Source of the DNA: Epiperipatus broadwayi
Lineage: Eukaryota; Onychophora; Udeonychophora; Euonychophora; Peripatidae
Direction of reading: 5' to 3'
Length of the DNA: 64,000 nt
Assembly (NCBI GenBank): GCA_028023455.1
Contig: JAQFVV010000043.1
Span: forward strand, 3,037,483 to 3,101,482
Shown here: positions 58,258 through 64,000 of the stretch, one piece after another
Numbering within the stretch: the stretch's first letter is position 1
Layout of the letters: every line of letters begins with the position of its first letter
Notes under the pieces: generated by a model
Seen by the model: the letters and a program-made list of their open reading frames with translations, nothing else
Database searches by the model: none
Told to the model about the DNA's origin: nothing
Program-made: the position numbers and the translations under genes

Positions 58258-58495
58258 AGATGGGATTTAAACCCAGACTTTCAAGCTCCCTTCAATCATC
58301 CACTCTATCTTATACAACCAGACCAACTGATGAGTGCTGGTTCAGCATGAAATATATATATATATATTGGAGATCATTTATCTTTTTCACATTATGTGGT
58401 CATGTGTTTCAGTTAGATAAGATGAAGTGGATGGCTGATGGGAGTTTTGAATGTCTGGATTCAAATCTCCCTCTAAATTCTTACTTTTAGTAATA
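58258..58495 (+). mobile_element. hammerhead-bearing element flanked by inverted tRNA-like segments
   Basis: The right part (58390-58490) has box A-like TTCAGTTAGATAAGATG and box B GGATTCAAATCTCC. The left part (58258-58315), on the minus strand, has the same tRNA-like sequence (CTGGTTGTATAAGATAGAGTGG and GGGTTTAAATCCC in pieces) in inverted orientation. Between them is a complete hammerhead core. The relative at 37575-37800 has the ribozyme and the right tRNA-like part only. Confidence 0.65.
58323..58370 (+). ncRNA. hammerhead ribozyme, complete core (type I layout)
   Basis: Seen in order: CCAA (58323-58326, stem I), CTGATGA (58327-58333), stem II GTGCTG-GTT-CAGCAT (58334-58348; five Watson-Crick pairs plus a closing G-U), GAA (58349-58351), stem III made of an alternating ATATAT run (58352-58365) whose first A and last T form the required A-U, A at the cleavage position (58366), and TTGG (58367-58370), which pairs with CCAA. 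All invariant positions of the family are present, and self-cleavage would fall after 58366. Stem I is only four pairs and stem III is AU-only, so activity may be weak. Confidence 0.7.
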
Positions 58496-59831
58496 CCACT
58501 GTTTCTTTCTTTCTCACTACTTCTGATATAGCTATTACTATTATTATTATTTCCACTATGTGTGACATTCCAGCCAGACTGTGTGAGATGGGTCATTTTC
58601 AGATCACATTTTCTAGGCCCTTACATTTTTTGTGATAGGCAGGATAATCCTTAAATAAGACTACCTAAACATACAATCTTTGCCATCTAAAACTTTTGTC
58701 TCACTGGAATCCATTCTGTACTGATTCATTAGTGATTATATTGCCTTGAGTAAGGATCACAACTAAGGACTGCCTACTAAGCCTGTCCCTGACATTGTTT
58801 TCTTAATTCTTGACAGCTTGTGCAGAAATGCTGTATAGTTAAAGGATAGAAATGCTGTTGCATAAAAAGGCAATACCATAGCCACACTGTTACCATGAGA
58901 GATTCATAATAACCAGACTTCTACAATAACTTAACTGATTTAAGAAGAAAAATTGCCAGACAAAAAACTGCATCGGAAACAGTAACTAATCTTTGGTAAA
59001 CCAAAATCCTATCCTATAAAATATTCCTCTTGTTAAAGCAGTGTTTATTTGTTATTCACAGTTAGCTTCATATCTCAAGGCCCTTTTCTTACCCGTCAAC
59101 AATGTTGCCCATCAGTAGCTTGAGCACAGTGTGCAATTTTGTAATTTCTTAATATTTTTTTTTTGCTAATTTTCTATTTTATCTTTTCTACTAATTCAGG
59201 GCTAACTGGATATTTTTGCAGGGTATAGTGAAAAAAAAAAAGAGGGGGGGGCAAAATATGTGAAAAAAGAATTCTTTTATTAAAAAAATCATATAAAATT
59301 TATTAAATACAATTTACAAATTAAACATATATCATTATGTATTTGACAAAAAAATCACAGAAAACAAAATATATATATAAACAAAATGCTGTTTTTAAGT
59401 TAAGTGTTGCAAACATGAACTTGTTGAGATTTTTTTTTATCAGTTATTTTGCAATAGCATTAAATGAAACTGATGCATAGTATTATATCCGTTTGAAATT
59501 ATTTTACTTTTTCGGGAGACTTTCTGAATGCCCTTGTATTTACCAATGTTTCTTAGCAATGATAAAAAGACAAATAATATAAATTTAATTAAAAAATTTT
59601 TGGACATCAGTACGTTTTTGAAACATTATCAATTTTTTTTTTTAAATTTTTTAATATTGCTGGACCTCTCTGAGCAATGGGCCCTTGATCTGAGGTCCAA
59701 AATACTGATGCCTGAGCGTGTTCTGTATTTATGCCGTACAAGCTTCACTTTTGTAGTATGTAGCACTACTTGCATGTATCAAGAAATAATTTATATTGTT
59801 TGTAAGTTATAATTAATATTATTTTTTGTAG
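58496..59831. other. intron sequence, no gene recognised
   Basis: 58600-59130 is somewhat less AT-rich and may be an old repeat, but no ends or protein could be identified. A GGGGGGG run lies near 59242. Confidence 0.4.
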
Positions 59832-60029
59832 CATGGTAGCCGAGCACTGCTGGCAGAAGAAATTGTCCAATCATATGAGAAAGCCGAAACAACAATTACA
59901 TTAATTGATATGAAGTTCGATACTGCAACTGCCATTACTGTTGCTGACACCTGTAGTTCTTTAGAACTGGCCATTAGCTATTTAGAACAAGAGTGTGGGC
60001 TGTGCTTTATTAAAGTACCCATGACAAAG
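59832..60029 (+). CDS. LUBEL/HOIP-like E3 ligase, internal exon e (UBA-like segment to RING1 start)
   Basis: 198 bases, 66 codons, phase 0, after TTTGTAG and before GTAAGA. The peptide starts HGSRALLAEEIVQSYEKAE, then LIDMKFDTATAITVADTCSS, LELAISYLEQECGLCF and ends IKVPMTK. The L-L-A-E ... A-x-x-C-x-x-L-x-x-A-x-x-x-L-x-Q-E-C-x-L-C order is what precedes RING1 in LUBEL and HOIP. The ECGLC pair would be the first two zinc-binding cysteines of RING1 (CxxC), and PM is the conserved Pro-Met region after it. The exon therefore ends within RING1. The catalytic RBR core, which joins linear (Met1) ubiquitin chains in NF-kB-type innate signalling, must lie to the right of this window. Confidence 0.92.
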
Positions 60030-61186
60030 GTAAGATCTTGTATTATTGAGGGGAGGGGGGATAAATTTCAGAGTTGTATTATTTTTTATTATAGTTGCTA
60101 GTGTGAATTAAGAAATAACAAAGAAAAAATAGTTTAAATTGATTTTTAAAAATGACTAAAAAGTTAATTAAAGATTTTAGTTAATTAAAGATTCACATAC
60201 TGCCTTCTATTAAAAAATTTTTTTAGACATTAATGATAATCAGTAGATTTATTTTTTAAAAAAGATAATCTCTGTACAGAGTAAGAATAATTATAGCATT
60301 AATTAAACTGAAAAATACAATACTTACTCCAAAAGTAAAAAAAAAAAACCATGCTAATTGAATATAGAATAGTATAAAATGAGAGCAAAATATTTTAGTG
60401 TGTATTTCAACTCAGAAGACTGACTGCAGTATAAAAGGAATTTCCAATCCTGGTACATTTAGTCCAAGGAATGAATCCATAGTCCTATGGACTTTTGGCA
60501 AGTCCTTTTGGATCTTTATTACTGTTTTATATACTGTAGACCTTTAATTCTAATTTTATTATTGTAATATATAAGAATGTATTATATGGTAGATCTTATA
60601 AATATATTTGCTAATAAATAAAAATTAAAATATTATTATTGTAATTTGAGTTGCCTATTTAATTTGTTCAGGTTAATTATTAAGAGTCATGATAAAATTT
60701 AGATTTTAAAGCTGTCAATATTAAAAGAAAATTTTTCAGCAGGGAAATTTGTTTAACCTTTTGAAGTAAGACAAAAGAAAACTGGCACAATTAATTAAAA
60801 CTTTGGGAAAGAAGAGTTTTAAAAAATAGAAAACCAATTACACAATTAATGCATTGTAGAATTATAACATTAAACATAATAGTTTATAATTGTTGCTATA
60901 GCACATAGTCCACACACACCACCTTAGCACATGACAATCTATAATGGAAAAATGGAATCACTTTCCATTATAATAGTATAGTGAATGAAAACATTAATCG
61001 CCATCTATTGCTTACTGTTAAAATGAAATGTTGTATATATTATAGCTAAATTACCCCAATAATAAAAATTATATATATATATATAACTGTTTTTTGATGA
61101 GAAAATTCTATTGAATAAATAGTCTAAAACTTGGATGCTTTTATGTCCAAATTTTCTTTGGATCTTTTCTGAAAATTAAAAAAAAA
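60030..61186. other. intron sequence, no gene recognised
   Basis: AT-rich. One short perfect hairpin, TATAATGGAAA (60940-60950) with TTTCCATTATA (60962-60972), and an (AT)n tract at 61067-61084. Confidence 0.45.
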
Positions 61187-61302
61187 ATGTCAAGCGTTGT
61201 TAGCCAAGAGGTCATTGCAGCCACCTTGCAAGCAAGTAGTTGGTTGCAGACGGTTGTGGGTTCGAGTCCCGGCCGATGCTATGACGTATAAAAAAAAAAA
61301 AT
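61187..61302 (+). mobile_element. small tRNA-derived SINE-like repeat, copy 2
   Basis: Plus strand: ATGTCAAGCGTTGTTAGCC with box A-like TTAGCCAAGAGG, box B GGGTTCGAGTCCC, then GGCCGATGCTATGACGTAT and a run of A. GCGTTG at the start can pair with CGATGC at the end like an acceptor stem. It is the best-preserved of three copies (4983-5100 and 32738-32832 are the others), only about 100 bases long, with no separate body. Confidence 0.75.
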
Positions 61303-61855
61303 TCCAAAGAGGAAAGAATGGGCATTGAAGCTAAAAAAAAAAGTTTGAATCAAAAGTAGCCATATCTTCTATTGGTACTTAAGTATTAGTTCAGGCAGTA
61401 AAATTTTAGTCTTCATTAAAATCATTATGATTATCTATGATTAAATGAATTTGACTTTCAAAGATAAGTTGAAGATCTCTAGAATGTTTTTATATTTACT
61501 ATATTTTCTTTATTATCTTTTAGCTACTATTGATCTACTTATGTTTTAAAGAAGGACATCTTTTGCCATTTAAATAAATTGATATTAATACAGAAAGTGA
61601 ACTTATTTACAATTAAAATGTTGCTTTAAATTTTTGAAAGTTATATTTAATTAATGGAATTAAATGTACTATCAAATATTTAACAGTCGTAAATAATCAT
61701 AAGTAATGAAGATTAAAATTTCGCCACTCAGATTAATACCTAACTACTTTATTATTTTTCAATAAAACTATTGGATCTCTTAAAAATCTTCATAGCTTCC
61801 TGCTTTTGTTTGTGAACCATTGGTGAAACTTATTTAATTAAAATGCATGTTTAGT
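61303..61855. other. AT-rich intron sequence
   Basis: No feature recognised. Confidence 0.4.
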
Positions 61856-62522
61856 TGTGTAGTGTTTTGTAAAATGGCAGACAGGTTTGTGCACTCCGGA
61901 AAAAACTAGAATTTATTTGAGAGGTTGTTTTAGATCACGCGCTGATAACTGTGGAATTTAATTAGGGCATTGACATAATGGCGATCGACAATTCTAAGAA
62001 ATATTTGCTGATTACAAATATTTCTGGATAAGAGACGTTACTTTATTGGTCAGTGCATTGATTGATTGTTGCAGTTATCAGAAAGCGATAAGAAGACTGG
62101 GTAACATCTACGCAGGGCAGTATTGAGCAGGCAGTATTTGAGTAGACGTCTGTTTAACACCAGTAGAGATATCTCACATCAGTGCTTGCGGTTAATGACC
62201 AGCGCCCAGTGGAAATGTAGTTCACGGGCATAGCTGAAAGAGCCCACAGTGATGGGGAGACCGCAGCAGAGATATTCAGTGCATTCGTTGCAGACCATTT
62301 TTTGGAGAGCATTCGTTGCAGACCATTTTTTGGAGAGCATTTGTTGCAGACCATTCATTTGGAGAGCATTCGTTGCAGAGCATTCAGTGCAGACCATTCG
62401 TTTGGAGAGCATTCATTGCAGACCATTTGTCGGAGAGCATTCAATGCAAGAGAGCAACATGGGAATTAAACATTAGCGAACGTTATTGGATAGCCGCACA
62501 GTCCATTCTGGTGACTATAACA
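61856..62522 (+). repeat. LTR of a gypsy-like element, followed by its primer binding site
   Basis: A TGTGTAGTG...ACTATAACA segment, clearly richer in GC than its flanks, is directly followed (62524 on) by TGGCACAGTCGTAACTGCGG, which looks like a tRNA-Ser-type primer binding site (TGGCGCAGTCG) with one change. No gag or second LTR follows, so this is a fragment. The left edge is tentative. The interior includes a minisatellite. Confidence 0.6.
62277..62452 (+). repeat. minisatellite of about 28-bp units
   Basis: About six imperfect units of the form GCATTCGTTGCAGACCATT-TTTGGAGA are joined head to tail within the LTR. Unit length varies. The apparent open frames on both strands here are by-products of the repeat. 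Confidence 0.85.
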
Positions 62523-62759
62523 TTGGCACAGTCGTAACTGCGGATATAACAAGTTGATTAACATATAATATGATAAGTAATATATGTCTATAATATGTTT
62601 TTTTCTTATAGCACAATGCTGCATTTCATTCATTTTTACTTTGTATACTTTAGAATTATCTACACTTTTGTTTTCAAAAAGTTTCTGTTGTACTTACTCT
62701 AGATCTCACTTAATTATGATTGTTTTTAAAATAGATATTTTTGTCTTTTTAAAAAAGTT

Positions 62760-63200
62760 TATCATTTATTTTTAAACTTTTCTTTCATTTGCTATACCAA
62801 ACATTTTGAAGATTAATTTCTAGATATTTGAAATTAGTTATTTTATGAAGTATAATTTTTTTATCTACTTGCAATTTTTTTTTGGTTCTCTTCTAATTAG
62901 TAGGTATTGTTTGTTGATATTAAAATCTAATTCTTCAATTAAAATATTATTTATAGAATTATTCTATTATACAAATTTCATTTTCTTGGCCAGTTAGAAT
63001 TATTACATGGTTGTTAACAAAATTCATCTGATGCAAAATATCTGGATGTCCATATATTGGCAGTTTTTTCTACATTTTCAGAATTTTCTGGATCTAGATT
63101 TTAAATACAGAAAAGCAAGTCTTCATTCCTATTGAAAACCATTCATGATGTAAATTGGTTGGAAAAAAGTATATACAATATATTATTTTTTATAAAATTC
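62760..63200 (-). pseudogene. LINE RT fragment
   Basis: Minus-strand pieces VDKKIILHKITNFKYLEIN (in parts, near 62870-62820) fit the I-x-x-V-x-x-F-x-Y-L-G block downstream of the RT active site. An N-x-x-N-N degenerate remnant of FADD is near 63020. Heavily decayed. Confidence 0.45.
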
Positions 63201-63289
63201 ACAGCTAGCTTAGAACAGTTTCTAACTGCTTTTATGTATTTTTTTCATCATCTACCCAAATTTTGATAGTGGCCCACTGTCCTCATCAT

Positions 63290-64000
63290 GTATTTTCCTA
63301 TTTTTCAAAATTTTCTTTTCATATTCGCTCTTCTCTAACATGTCTATGAGTCTACTTGCACTTATACCCCGTCATCAGTATCAATTTCAACAATGATAAA
63401 TTCTTTACAGAATGAATCTCTCCAAGTTTACTCCAGTTTCTTCGATCCATAGTTTTCTTTTCCACTTCGCACTAATAAACTACTTTATTTCATCCATCCA
63501 TCTCACATGTGATTTTTTACCTTGGAATCCAATTTAAGATTTTATTTATTTATATATTTCATCTTTTTTTAGAAATATGTTCGGACCAGCTTTATATTAA
63601 TCTTAGTTTTTTAATGATGTCCCTGATATCTCTTTGTTTTTCATCCAAGCATTAAACTTTTGATCCTTTCATTACTCTTAATATCTCATTATACTTTATT
63701 GAGTGGTTTGAAGTCTCTGTACTGTGCTTCAGTTAAGTATCCAAATCTCAGATCCATAAGTAAAAACTGATAAACCATATCTATTAAAAATCTTTCTTTC
63801 AAACACATAGGCATATTTTCTTTTCTACAAAAGCATTCCATAATTTCATCTATTATGTTTTCATTTATATAATTTGACAAAGTATTTTTGTTGGTAACTT
63901 TTTATAATTTATAATTATCAATTTTATTTTTCTAAAAAAATCCATTGAACATATATTTTTTTACTTTCGCCTGCTAACTCTATATAAGTGATTTAAATAA
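63290..64000 (-). mobile_element. LINE 3' part, minus strand, running off the right edge
   Basis: The minus-strand stretch 63880-63689 reads MSNYINENIIDEIMECF, then MCLKERFLIDMVYQFLLMDLRFGYLTEAQ, which fits the N-x-x-x-x-E-I-x-x-R-I ... C-L-K-R-K-V ... Y-G-S-E-T-W-T-L block of animal LINEs. DIIKKLR and a W-x-x-H-I-S piece follow near 63610-63560. It shares its tail with the copies at 20000 and 55600. The upstream part lies right of the window. Confidence 0.65.

Noticed and set aside
62277-62452. Possible CRISPR-like array
   Set aside because: The repeats are directly joined without unique spacers, unit length varies and the genome is animal, so it is a minisatellite.
62179-62537. Four overlapping repeat-rich frames on both strands
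   Set aside because: Produced by the minisatellite; repeated peptides such as FVADH/ECSATNAL have no known family.

Overview
The window is very AT-rich nuclear DNA of an animal. The evidence is large introns with GT-AG junctions, Penelope-like, Merlin, hAT and Ty3/gypsy mobile elements, several families of non-LTR retrotransposons, and long AT microsatellites. The only host gene I can support reads on the + strand and looks like the linear-ubiquitin E3 ligase family LUBEL/HOIP (RNF31). The fit is best to the arthropod-type LUBEL layout, so a protostome, perhaps an arthropod, is my best guess. The species cannot be fixed from sequence alone. No bacterial-style operons, rRNA genes or CRISPR arrays are present.

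The host gene is seen as five internal exons: 14696-14827, 22598-23833, 38847-39110, 52911-53123 and 59832-60029. All begin after AG, end before GT and are in phase 0. In order they carry an acidic segment with an IYDVP motif, a long Ser/Pro-rich disordered linker with SH3- and EVH1-type ligand motifs and a second IYDVP, a conserved LUBEL helical/UBA-like block, a further helical block, and the UBA-like segment that ends at the first CxxC of RING1. The start of the gene and its RING-IBR-RING catalytic core lie outside the window. The introns are about 7.8, 15.0, 13.8 and 6.7 kb, and the last runs past the right edge.

Nearly everything else is mobile DNA. From the left: a Ty3/gypsy element on the minus strand (1 to about 2.7 kb); a hAT MITE with an 8-bp target duplication; several foldback elements; a decayed LINE (9.0-11.1 kb); a Merlin-type element with long inverted ends; a Penelope-like element with GIY-YIG nuclease remains, flanked by inverted terminal repeats (17.3-19.7 kb); a young LTR element with two almost identical 2.49-kb LTRs, 4-bp target duplications and only a gag-like gene inside (25.6-32.6 kb); a duplicated LINE segment with a nested hAT-like insert (32.9-37.4 kb); two minus-strand LINEs (39.6-48.8 kb), one split by a 2.56-kb solo LTR and a large inverted repeat; an unclassified element with inverted ends and internal tandem repeats (49.2-50.1 kb); more LINE copies (53.5-58.2 kb and 62.8-64 kb); and an LTR fragment with a minisatellite (61.9-62.5 kb).

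The most unusual signal is a set of hammerhead-ribozyme-like cores in small elements. One (58323-58370) has every invariant core position and three plausible stems, and lies next to tRNA-like, pol III box-bearing sequence. A second group sits in both arms of palindromic elements (3.5, 17.0, 42.3 kb), where the short stem III would be the palindrome ACTAGT, as expected for ribozymes that act as dimers. I read these as relatives of the ribozyme-bearing ends of Penelope-like elements and of retrozymes. The inverted and tRNA-flanked arrangements are worth checking as possibly undescribed forms.
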